Below, in pieces: positions 7,394 through 14,771 of a stretch of 14,771 bases of DNA. The notes under the pieces are model-generated. The model worked only from the letters and a program-made list of their open reading frames with translations. It made no database searches and was not told where the DNA came from. The stretch comes from an uncultured Lachnospiraceae bacterium (GTDB lineage: Bacteria; Bacillota_A; Clostridia; Lachnospirales; Lachnospiraceae). The translations under genes were made by a program, and so were the position numbers. The stretch is taken from positions 1-14,771 of the forward strand of contig USJM01000026.1 in NCBI GenBank assembly GCA_900555005.1, given 5' to 3'. Numbering within the stretch: the stretch's first letter is position 1; every line of letters starts with the position of its first letter.

Positions 7394-8927
7394 TTAGTTT
7401 TTCTTCACCAGAAGACTCTTTCCTTCGGCTGCTTCATACCCATCATCTCTATCAGCGTCGGGATGATGTCACACAGCGCGCCGCCCTCTCTGAGGGTGTA
7501 AGCCGGGTCATAGTTGACCAGGATGAACGGAACAGGGTTTGTCGTATGGGATGTGAGCGGTTCACCCGTCTCATAATCCACAAGCTGTTCCGCATTGCCG
7601 TGATCCGCCGTGATGAACATCTGTCCGTCCACTTCGAGCAGCGCATCGACAACCCGTCCGACGCACTTGTCAACCGTCTCATGGCCTTGATGCAGGCCGG
7701 CTCCACCCCGGTGTGTCCGACCATATCGGGATTTGCGAAATTGGTAATAATCACATCATATTTTCCGGACTTGATCGCGTCAACAAACTTGTCACAGACC
7801 TCCGGCGCGCTCATCTCCGGCTGAAGATCATACGTCGCAACCTTCGGACTCTTGACCAGGATGCGGTCCTCGCCCGGATTCGGAGCCTCCACGCCGCCAT
7901 TGAAGAAGAAGGTCACATGTGCATACTTCTCCGTCTCGGCAATCCTGGCCTGGGTCATATGATGCTGTGCGAGGAATTCTCCGAACGTCTCCTTGATCTC
8001 GGTCTTCGGGAAGGCGACATGCTTGTTCGGAATCGTCACATCATAGTCGGTGAAGCAGGTGTAGTAAACCTTCTTGCGCGGTCCTCTGTCAAACTGATTG
8101 AAATCATCCATGCAGAAACATCTGGTCAGCTCTCTCGCACGGTCCGGACGGAAATTGAAGAAGATGATTGAATCACCATCCTTGATCGTGGTGACCGGCT
8201 TGCCATCCTCCATCACAACTGCCGGAACGACGAACTCATCGGTCACCCCATTTGCATAGGAATCCTTCACTGCCTGCACGCCGCTTGAAGCCGGCACGCC
8301 CTCTCCCAGCGTCAGGGCTCTGTATGCCTTCTCGACTCTGTCCCATCTGTTGTCACGGTCCATCGCATAGTAGCGGCCGGAGACAACGCCGATTTTGCCG
8401 ATGCCAAGCTCGTCCATCTTATCCTGGACCTGCTGTACAAATCCTGCTCCGGAATCCGGCGGCGTGTCACGTCCATCGAGGAAGCAGTGTACAAAGACCT
8501 TCTTCAGTCCCTCCCTCTTTGCCATCTCCAGAAGCGCAAAGATATGGGAAATGTGGCTGTGAACGCCCCCATCCGAAACGAGTCCGTACAGATGCAGGGA
8601 GGAATCATTCTTCTTTGCATTCTCCATGGCACCCTTCAGCGCCGGATTCTCAAAGAAAGACCCATCGCGGATCGCTTTCGTAATCTTCGTCAGATCCTGA
8701 TATACAATACGACCTGCCCCCATATTCAGGTGCCCGACCTCTGAATTGCCCATCTGCCCGTCCGGAAGTCCGACATACTCCCCGGACGCCTGTCCCTGTA
8801 CAAATGGATATTCCTTCATCAGTCTGTCCATGACAGGCGTATTCGCCTCTGCGATTGCATTGTGGTCCTTCCGCGGATTCAGTCCGTACCCGTCCAGAAT
8901 CATCAGTACTGTTGGTCTCTTGCTCAT
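7394..8927 (-). CDS. gpmI: 2,3-bisphosphoglycerate-independent phosphoglycerate mutase (two frameshifts)
   Basis: Cytosolic Mn-dependent enzyme interconverting 3- and 2-phosphoglycerate. The N-terminal metal site LMILDGYG (D12) and the catalytic S62 in GQMGNSEVGHLNMGAG match the Bacillus-type enzyme position for position. The phosphotransferase insert follows (HCFLDGRDTPP, VSGRYYAMDRDNRW), then the C-terminal metal site segment VIITNFANPDMVGHTG and ITADHGNAEQ. The frame is lost near 7679-7682 (ACIKAM to ETVDKCVGRVVDALL; ATGGAG reads as ATGAG). A second loss near 7416-7423 comes before a likely end SLLVKKN at 7394. Adding one base at each gives 511 residues, a typical GpmI length. The ATG overlaps the stop of hom (ATGA), so the two are probably translationally coupled. 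A terminator follows. In this organism the enzyme should be the glycolytic mutase; no dPGM gene is visible. Confidence 0.94.
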
Positions 8928-10249
8928 GATATTTCTCCTTCTCTCTGATCGATATACACCCTGATCATGCTTGCAACCCGTTTCACAACGCTGCTTGAAT
9001 TGATGATCAGCAGCGCATCCCTGATATGGCGTTCCCGAACAGGGCTTGTAATGATGACAAGCTCGGCATTTGTCCCGATCTTGTCCTTCTGGATCACCTG
9101 CTCAATCGAAACGGAATTGTTGCCGAAGATGCTGGCAATCGTGGCCAGGACACCCGGCTTGTCCTCCACCTCCATTCTCAGGAAATAGCTGGAGACCGTG
9201 TTCTCAATCCTGCGGATCGGAATCTTCCGGTATACATTGTCTCTTGTCGTTCCCTGGGAGTGATAAACAGTGTGGCGTGCGACGGAGAAGACATCCCCCA
9301 TCACAGCACTGGCTGTCGGCATCTCACCGGCTCCTCTGCCATAGAACATGACATCCCCAACGGCATCGCCGCGTACATAGACGGCATTGTAGGATCCGTT
9401 CACAGTCGCGATCGGATGAGCCTGCGGGATCAGCATCGGATGCACCCGAACCTCGATCCCTTCCTTCCCGTTTGTCGCAAGGCCGATCAGCTTGATAACC
9501 CAGCCAAGCGTCTTCGCGTAAGCGATGTCCTGCGCCGTGATTTTCGTGATCCCCTCCGTGTAGACATCCCGGAATGTGACTCTGGAATGAAACGCGATGG
9601 AAGCCATGATGGCCATCTTTCTGGCTGCGTCATAACCCTCGACATCAGCGGTCGGATCCGCCTCCGCATAGCCCAGCGCGGTCGCCTCTCTCAGCGCCTG
9701 CTCATAGTCCATCCCCTCATCCGTCATCTTGGACAGGATGAAGTTTGTCGTCCCGTTGACGATTCCCATGACCTCGCTGATCTCGTTGGCAGACAAGCTG
9801 TTCTTCAGAGGAGATATAATCGGGATACCGCCGGCTACGGAAGCCTCAAACCTCAGCTCCGCATGGTTTTCCTCGGCGATCTCCATCAGCTCTCCGCCCC
9901 GCTCCGCGATCAGATCCTTGTTCGCGGTAACAACGCTTTTCCCCGCCTCAAGAGCGTCCCGGATATAAGTGCAGGCCGGTTCAATGCCGCCGATCAGCTC
10001 GATGACGATGTCGATATCCGGATCATCCACAATCTGTGAATAGTCGCTGGTCAATATGGAAGGGTCATCCACATCCTTCACATGCGCCTCCGGATGCCGC
10101 ACCAGAATCTTCTTCAGATTCAGGACCGTGTTCAGCTTCTGAGGCATCTCAGGCCGCTGCGTTTTCATTACCTTGTAGACGCCCTTTCCGACCGTTCCAA
10201 GGCCGAGAAGTGCCACATTCATTCCGTCTTTTCCCATGTCTCTTTCCAT
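8924..10249 (-). CDS. hom: Homoserine dehydrogenase
   Basis: Intact 441-residue enzyme reducing aspartate-4-semialdehyde to homoserine, the branch point to threonine and methionine. It has an N-terminal NAD(P)-binding ALLGLGTVGKGVY, the dehydrogenase segment IELIGGIEPACTYIRDALEAG followed by VTANKDLIAERG, the catalytic region VAGGIPIISPLKNSL with VNGTTNFILSKM, and GYAEADPTADVEGYDAARK (substrate/metal-binding Glu and Asp). A C-terminal ACT domain starts at about residue 355 (FLRMEVEDKPGVLATIASIF) and usually mediates feedback inhibition by threonine. The first ATG is used here; ATGs at 10237 and 10222 give starts closer to the family norm (MNVALLGLGTVG), and no strong ribosome binding site decides. 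It overlaps gpmI by four bases. The usual threonine partners thrB and thrC are not next to it. Confidence 0.95.
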   Translation of the reverse strand: MERDMGKDGMNVALLGLGTVGKGVYKVMKTQRPEMPQKLNTVLNLKKILVRHPEAHVKDVDDPSILTSDYSQIVDDPDIDIVIELIGGIEPACTYIRDALEAGKSVVTANKDLIAERGGELMEIAEENHAELRFEASVAGGIPIISPLKNSLSANEISEVMGIVNGTTNFILSKMTDEGMDYEQALREATALGYAEADPTADVEGYDAARKMAIMASIAFHSRVTFRDVYTEGITKITAQDIAYAKTLGWVIKLIGLATNGKEGIEVRVHPMLIPQAHPIATVNGSYNAVYVRGDAVGDVMFYGRGAGEMPTASAVMGDVFSVARHTVYHSQGTTRDNVYRKIPIRRIENTVSSYFLRMEVEDKPGVLATIASIFGNNSVSIEQVIQKDKIGTNAELVIITSPVRERHIRDALLIINSSSVVKRVASMIRVYIDQREGEIS

Positions 10250-10499
10250 CCTGCCGATGCCGGTTTGACCCGTTCCGGCTTCTGCCAGTCAGTTGTCACT
10301 CATCTGCAATCAGTTCTGGCGATCAGGCCAGCGCAGTCATCTTACCATACCGTCAAGCTCCTTGTAAATGCACCGATCATTCATTTTGCATGCGCGGTCC
10401 TTCTGCATAATAGCCGAGCGTGATTCGCACGATTCCGCCAGCCGGATTCCTCCGCATACGGGATCGCCGGCTCACGGATCAACACCCCGCCTGCAAATG
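10250..10499 (-). other. hom upstream region with short open frames
   Basis: About 250 bases without an assigned gene. Besides the candidate promoter it contains a 26-codon frame on the minus strand (ATG near 10458, MRRNPAGGIVRITLGYYAEG, stop after MQNE). An overlapping frame ends MQKDRACKMNDRC IYKELDGMVR with stop just inside the candidate promoter. Neither has a good ribosome binding site, and several frames are open together as expected for G/C-rich DNA. I do not assign a gene. Confidence 0.25.
10339..10368 (-). promoter_or_regulatory. Candidate promoter of the hom-gpmI unit
   Basis: On the minus strand TTTACA (10368-10363) and TAAGAT (10344-10339) are separated by 18 bases. The site is about 90 bases before the hom ATG and just downstream of the tpiA terminator, where a promoter is required. 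The remaining leader holds no clear hairpin or known riboswitch. Confidence 0.45.
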
Positions 10500-10522
10500 A
10501 AAAGGCAGGCCGCATGCCTGCC
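10500..10522 (-). terminator. Rho-independent terminator after tpiA
   Basis: On the minus strand GGCAGGC (10522-10516) and GCCTGCC (10510-10504) form a seven-base-pair G/C stem with an ATGCG loop, followed by TTTTC. It closes the pgk-tpiA unit. Confidence 0.92.
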
Positions 10523-10543
10523 CTTCATGGTCAGATGTCTGTA

Positions 10544-11294
10544 TTACTTATTGTAGTTGACGATCGCCGCAAAATCCGCCTTGAGGGATGCGCGCCGATC
10601 AGACCACCGTCGATATCCGGCTTTGCAAGCAGCTCCTTGCAGTTAGACGGCTTCATCGATCCGCCATACTGGATACGGATCTTCTCAGCCGTATCGGTGT
10701 CATAGATCTCTGCGATGGTATCACGGATTGCCTTGCAGACCTCCTCAGCCTGGTCAGCCGTTGCCGTCTTGCCGGTTCCGATTGCCCAGATCGGCTCGTA
10801 TGCGATGACCATGGAAGCCGCCTGCTCCTTTGTCACTCCCTGGAGATCAGACTTGATCTGAAGGCGGATCCAGTCGAGGGTCACACCTGCTTCTCTCTGC
10901 TCAAGCGTCTCGCCGCAGCAGAGGATCGGTGTCAGGCCATGCTCAAACGCCTTCAGAACCTTCTTGTTCAGGAACTCATCTGTCTCATTGAAGTACTGAC
11001 GTCTCTCGGAGTGTCCGATGATGACCCACTTGCAGCCTGCATCGACAAGCATGTTCGGGGAAATCTCACCAGTGAAGGCTCCCTTCTCCTCGATATACAT
11101 ATTCTCAGCGCCAACCGTGACATTTGTTCCCTTCACAGCCTCGACGACCGGGACAATATCAACTGCCGGTACGCAGTAAACAACATCGGTATCAGCCCCG
11201 GCAACAAGCGGCTTCAGGTTTCAACCAGAGCCTTCGCCTCGGTCGGAGTCATGTTCATCTTCCAGTTGCCGGCAATAATCTTCTTTCTAGCCAT
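10544..11294 (-). CDS. tpiA: Triose-phosphate isomerase (two frameshifts)
   Basis: Cytosolic TIM-barrel enzyme interconverting dihydroxyacetone phosphate and glyceraldehyde 3-phosphate. Seen: N-terminal [14 protein letters not shown] (catalytic Lys), IGHSERR (catalytic His), [12 protein letters not shown] (catalytic Glu and the mobile loop), [11 protein letters not shown], and after repair GGLIGGASL (phosphate loop). The first break is near 11218-11222, where the frame hits TGA after VET; one added base continues [20 protein letters not shown]. The second is near 10590-10596; GGCGGCGCA seems to have lost one base, and repair gives the normal end [12 protein letters not shown] with stop at 10544. 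Repaired length is 250 residues, typical. Start at 11294 has AAGGAG upstream. It follows pgk by 60 bases with no terminator, so the two form an operon. Confidence 0.95.
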
Positions 11295-11354
11295 GGCTTT
11301 ATAATCTCCTTTTACTACAATCAAATGTCTTTCACTTCGAATAATCTCTATTGA

Positions 11355-12565
11355 TTACTCTGCATCGTCAGCAGCGACAACGCCCGGAAGATCCTTCCCC
11401 TCCAGGAATTCAAGAGAAGCTCCGCCGCCGGTAGAGATATGCGTCATCTTGCTGCCATAGCCAAGCTGGTTGACTGCTGCCGCAGAGTCGCCGCCGCCGA
11501 TGATGGTGACTGCATCTGTCTCTGCAAGTGCCGCAGCAACTGCCTTTGTTCCCTTTGCAAGAATCGGGTTCTCGAACACACCCATCGGTCCGTTCCAGAC
11601 GACCGTCTTTGCAGTCTTCACTGCATCCGTGTAAAGAGCAACCGTCTTCGGTCCGATATCCATCCCCATCTTGTCAGCCGGAATCTTGTCTGCATCGACA
11701 ACCGCTGTCTCAATCTCCGCATCGATCGGTTCCGGGAAATGATCGGTCACAACCGCATCGACCGGGAGAAGAAGTTTCTTGCCAAGCTTCTGCGCCTTCT
11801 CAATCATCTCCTTGCAGTAATCAACCTTCGTCTCATCAAGCAGAGAGGTTCCGACCTCGTATCCCTTTGCCTTCAGGAAGGTGTACGCCATCCGCCGCCG
11901 ATGATCAGCGTATCGCACTTCTCGAGCAGATTGGAGATAACGTTCAGCTTATCAGCAACCTTTGCGCCGCCAAGAATCGCGACAAACGGGCGCTTCGGAT
12001 CGTCGACCGCATTGCTGAGATACTTGATCTCCTTCTGCATCAGATAGCCGACAACGCAGTCGCCCTTGATATACTTTGTGACACCGACATTGGAGCAGTG
12101 TGCTCTGTGAGCAGTACCGAAAGCGTCATTGACAAAAACATCTGCCAGAGAAGCAAGCTCCTTGGAGAATTCCTCGCCGTTCTTGGTCTCTTCGGCTCTG
12201 TAGCGGGTGTTCTGAAGCAGAATCACATCCCCGTCCTTCATGGCTTCGACAGCTGCCTTTGCGTTCGGGCCGACAACATTATCGTCCGCTGCAAACTTTA
12301 CTTCCTGTCCGAGCAGCTCGCTCAGGCGTGCAGCAACCGGAGCCAGGGAAAGCTTCGGATCCGCAACTCCCTTCGGTTTCCCGAGATGAGAGCAGAGAAT
12401 GACCTTTCCGCCATCTGCAATCAGCTTCTTGATCGTCGGAAGTGCTGCTACCAGACGATTCTCATCCGTAATCTTGCCATCCTTCAGCGGAACGTTGAAG
12501 TCGCAGCGGACCAGAACTCTCTTGCCTTTTACGTTGATGTCATCAACGGTCTTTTTTTTCAGCAT
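11355..12565 (-). CDS. pgk: Phosphoglycerate kinase (one frameshift)
   Basis: Cytosolic enzyme making ATP from 1,3-bisphosphoglycerate and ADP. The N-terminal domain shows [13 protein letters not shown] and [15 protein letters not shown], then [10 protein letters not shown] (substrate-binding His/Gly) and [14 protein letters not shown]. The hinge and nucleotide domain follow, with [17 protein letters not shown] and, near the C-terminus, [11 protein letters not shown] and [15 protein letters not shown]. The frame breaks near 11889-11893 within IIGGG, where GGCGGCGGGATG seems reduced by one G; repair gives [19 protein letters not shown] and 403 residues. The start at 12565 ([10 protein letters not shown]) has AAGGAGG eight bases upstream and fits the family; the frame is open further upstream but not protein-like. 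No good promoter is visible between the gap terminator and this gene, so expression may use read-through from gap or an unrecognised promoter. Confidence 0.96.
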
Positions 12566-12690
12566 GTCAGTATGCCTCCTTTTTGAATACCAGACCAGCA
12601 GCCCCTTTCTGTCTTCTCCTTTGAGCGTCATTCTCCTGATGAAAACAGGTGCAGGGCTGGTGTCCTGTCATGTTCTTCCTGAAACCGAAG

Positions 12691-12719
12691 AAAAGGTCCG
12701 GCCCTTTCAGACCGGACCT
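12691..12719 (-). terminator. Terminator/attenuator between gap and pgk
   Basis: On the minus strand AGGTCCGG (12719-12712) and CCGGACCT (12701-12694) form an eight-base-pair stem with a ten-base loop, followed by TTTTC. It lies just after gap. Partial read-through would make gap more abundant than pgk and tpiA. Confidence 0.88.
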
Positions 12720-12753
12720 CCTCAGGTCTTATCGTAATTCAGTTGAGATTCAA

Positions 12754-13760
12754 TTACTGAAGCTCAGAGAAGTACTTGATGGTACGAACCATCTGGCTGT
12801 GTAGGAATTCTCGTTGTCATACCAGGAAACAACCTGAACAAGAGTCTTGCCGTTGCCCATATCAAGAACCTTTGTCTGAGTTGCATCGAAGATGGAACCA
12901 GCCCTGCTGTTGATGATATCGGAGGAAACGATCTCATCAGTGTTGTACTCGAAGGACTCGGTGGACTCCTTCTTCATCTGAGCGTTGACATCATCTGCAG
13001 AAACCACTCCGTCGACAACAGCGTCAAGGATGGTGGTGGATCCTGTAGCGACCGGTACACGCTGAGCTGCGCCGTTCAGCTTTCCGTTCAGCTCCGGGAT
13101 AACCAGGCCGATTGCCTTAGCTGCGCCGGAGGAAGCCGGAACGATGTTCTGAGCTGCTGCACGGCTGCGGCGAAGGTTACCCTTTCTCTGCGGTCCGTCA
13201 AGAACCATCTGATCACCGGTGTAAGCATGAACGGTGGTCATGAATCCGGACTCAACCGGTGCCAGATCGTTCAGAGCTTTTGCCATCGGTGCAAGGCAGT
13301 TCGTTGTGCAGGAAGCTGCGGAGATGATGGTATCGGAAGCCTTCAGAGTCTTGTGGTTGACATTGTAGACAATGGTCGGAAGGTCATTGCCTGCCGGAGC
13401 AGAGATGACAACCTTGCGGGCGCCTGCATCGATATGAGCCTGAGCCTTTGCCTTGCTGGTGTAGAAGCCAGTGCACTCCAGAACGACATCGATCTTCAGC
13501 TCGCCCCAAGGAAGATCCTTTGCATCCTTCTCCTTGTAGATCTCGATCTCCTTGCCGTTGACAATGATGGAATGATCGGTAGACTCAACAGTGCCCTCAT
13601 AATGACCATGAGTTGTATCATACTTAAGAAGGTAAGCAAGCATCTCCGGGCTGGTCAGATCGTTGATTGCGACAACATCATAACCCGGTGCCTGGAACAT
13701 CTGACGGAATGCAAGGCGTCCAATACGGCCAAAGCCATTGATTGCAACTCTTACTGCCAT
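12754..13760 (-). CDS. gapA: Glyceraldehyde-3-phosphate dehydrogenase (3'-end frameshift)
   Basis: Cytosolic glycolytic enzyme oxidising and phosphorylating glyceraldehyde 3-phosphate. The Rossmann motif NGFGRIGR (residues 8-15) and the acidic D34 in [11 protein letters not shown] point to NAD rather than NADP. Catalytic C151 is in [12 protein letters not shown], with the partner His and phosphate site in TVHAYTGDQ and VPVATGSTT. Near 12797-12802 the frame is lost after ENSYT; one added base restores [14 protein letters not shown] and a stop at 12754, 335 residues in all. In the present frame a foreign tail ends at 12750. AGGAGG lies just upstream of the ATG. The gene is separated from pgk by a terminator-like hairpin and from the cysteine desulfurase by 117 bases containing a candidate promoter. 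No cggR-type regulator gene precedes it here. Synthesis-direction GapB is less likely given the context. Confidence 0.97.
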
Positions 13761-13783
13761 AATTTAATCCTCCTGGATAAAGA

Positions 13784-13798
13784 AAAACTATAAGTTTT
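13784..13798. repeat. Short inverted repeat in the gap leader
   Basis: AAAACT-ATA-AGTTTT, a perfect palindrome with six-base arms, located about 25 bases before the gap start codon. It is A/T-only apart from one C/G pair per arm, so it could be chance, or an operator near the transcription start. Confidence 0.3.
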
Positions 13799-13811
13799 CT
13801 GTCGAGCCGCC

Positions 13812-13842
13812 ATCATAACCGCAAGCAGTCCACGGCGCTCAA
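13812..13842 (-). promoter_or_regulatory. Candidate promoter of gap
   Basis: On the minus strand TTGAGC (13842-13837) and TATGAT (13817-13812) are separated by 19 bases, slightly long for RpoD. It lies in the only gap between the cysteine desulfurase and gap, 52 bases before the ATG. Confidence 0.4.
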
Positions 13843-13877
13843 CCTGTTAAATATTCTACATTCACTTTTCCGAAAAA

Positions 13878-14771
13878 TCAAGTATATGCCCGAAGTTTCC
13901 GGACGTCCTGCTCAAGGATTCTCACGGTCTGCGTGATCTCCTCTTCCGTATTAAACGCGCCGATGCTAAACCGCACACTGCTTCTTGCCTGTGCATGATT
14001 TCTTCCGACCGCAAGCAGTACATGAGAGGGATCCAGCGAACCGGCGGAGCAGGCACTCCCGGAAGAAGCACAAATTCCCTGCATGTCAAGCAGCGCCAGC
14101 AGTGACTCTCCGTCCACTCCCTCAAAGCAGAAATTCGCGTTGCCGGGCAGCCTTCTTAATTCCGGGAAACGCTCATTCTCAGCTGCAGCCGGCCCGTTCA
14201 GAAGCGTCCCCGGAATCCTGTCCATGACCTGCCTGATCAGCTGGCTGCGGAGACGTCTCTCCTGCTTCATCCGGTCTTCCATCTGCCCGCCTGCAGCCTC
14301 CGCTGCCTTCGCGAATCCGACGATTCCCGGAACATTCTCGGTTCCTGCCCGCTTTCCGCGCTCCTGACCGCCCCCGTGAATCAGGGCCGGCAGCTGAATG
14401 CCCCTCCTGATATACAGAAATCCCACGCCCTTGGGGCCATAGAGCTTATGGCTGCTGGCGGAAAGCAGGTCAATGTACATGTCCCGCACACTCACCGGAA
14501 TCTGTCCATATGCCTGGACAGCGTCTGTGTGAAACAGGATGCCGTGATCGTGTGCGATTTGTCCGATTCTGGCAATCGGCTCAATTGTGCCGATTTCATT
14601 GTTTGCAAGCATCACAGAGATCAGCACTGTCTCTTTCCGGATCGCCCGCTCTACATCCTCCGGATTGATAAACCCTTCCTTGTCCGGCTGAATGAACGTG
14701 ACCTCCGCCCCCATTTTCTGCAGCCACTCACAGGTGTGCAGAACAGCATGATGCTCAATTGCCGTAGTGAT
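13878..14771 (-). CDS. Cysteine desulfurase, NifS/IscS family (5'-truncated)
   Basis: PLP-dependent aminotransferase-fold enzyme that removes sulfur from cysteine as an enzyme persulfide for Fe-S cluster or tRNA thiolation. The visible 297 residues are intact and run off the right edge, opening with ITTAIEHHAVL (the His stacking on PLP). Then come LANNEIGT, FHTDAVQAYG (the Asp binding the PLP ring), SSHKLYGPKGVGFLY with the PLP-binding Lys, and GGQERGKRAGTENV. The catalytic Cys is in CASSGSACSAGSLDPSHVL, followed by VRFSIG. The mobile-loop Cys in this SSGSACSxG context fits group I (IscS/NifS) enzymes rather than SufS. No iscU/nifU or thiI is within view, so whether it serves Fe-S assembly or tRNA modification is open. 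Confidence 0.95.
   Translation of the reverse strand: MTTAIEHHAVLHTCEWLQKMGAEVTFIQPDKEGFINPEDVERAIRKETVLISVMLANNEIGTIEPIARIGQIAHDHGILFHTDAVQAYGQIPVSVRDMYIDLLSASSHKLYGPKGVGFLYIRRGIQLPALIHGGGQERGKRAGTENVPGIVGFAKAAEAAGGQMEDRMKQERRLRSQLIRQVMDRIPGTLLNGPAAAENERFPELRRLPGNANFCFEGVDGESLLALLDMQGICASSGSACSAGSLDPSHVLLAVGRNHAQARSSVRFSIGAFNTEEEITQTVRILEQDVRKLRAYT

Noticed and set aside
9026..10039. Long plus-strand open frame opposite hom
   Set aside because: Antisense shadow of an intact homoserine dehydrogenase; the translation is without recognisable motifs.
11528..12586. Long plus-strand open frame opposite pgk
   Set aside because: Antisense shadow; the minus strand reads as phosphoglycerate kinase across the whole stretch.
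1..13760. Programmed -1 ribosomal frameshifting as a genome-wide recoding mechanism
   Set aside because: The sites share no slippery heptamer or downstream structure, occur at arbitrary places in unrelated genes, and are better explained by missing bases.
1..14771. CRISPR array, insertion sequence, prophage or defence island
   Set aside because: No regularly spaced repeats, transposase, integrase, terminal repeats or defence-type genes were seen; all genes are core functions.

Overview
The window looks like the chromosome of a Gram-positive Firmicute of class Clostridia, most likely Lachnospiraceae or a close relative. This rests on AGGAGG-type ribosome binding sites, a tmRNA tag ending in LAAA, a RelQ-type small alarmone synthetase beside an OmpR-type two-component system, a RpoD-type promoter at ssrA, and a gap-pgk-tpiA glycolytic block. 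By eye the G+C content is moderate, about half or slightly more. No phage, transposon, CRISPR array or toxin-antitoxin module is visible. This is ordinary core chromosome.

Layout, right to left (every protein gene is on the minus strand). A 5'-truncated cysteine desulfurase (13878-14771) is followed by a central-carbon block: gap with its own terminator, then pgk and tpiA, then a terminator. Next is a homoserine dehydrogenase gene that overlaps gpmI by four bases (ATGA), again closed by a terminator. A secreted HtrA-like serine protease with a PDZ domain and a long Gly/Ser/Asp-rich tail stands alone between two terminators. Then come smpB and a DnaQ-like exonuclease, which converge on ssrA. 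The tmRNA gene ssrA is the only plus-strand gene; it has a near-consensus promoter and shares a bidirectional terminator with the exonuclease. Divergent from ssrA runs relQ, response regulator, histidine kinase, FAD flavoprotein, a tight probable operon that leaves the window at the left edge.

Functional themes. Lower glycolysis (gap, pgk, tpiA, gpmI) is spread over two transcription units. The trans-translation pair smpB and ssrA sit together but converge. An alarmone synthetase is co-transcribed with a sensor/regulator pair, which suggests an envelope or stress signalling unit.

The most striking property is a dense set of single-base frame breaks. At least ten, and probably thirteen, sites in eight genes (flavoprotein, histidine kinase, relQ, htrA, gpmI, tpiA twice, pgk, gap) each lose the reading frame. 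Each is repaired by adding one base. After repair, the proteins have family-typical lengths (GpmI 511, TpiA 250, GapA 335 residues). Because normally essential glycolytic genes are hit and the direction is always the same, I read this as systematic under-calling in the sequence data, not as pseudogenes. I annotate each such gene as one CDS spanning the break. I did not find a convincing undescribed system.
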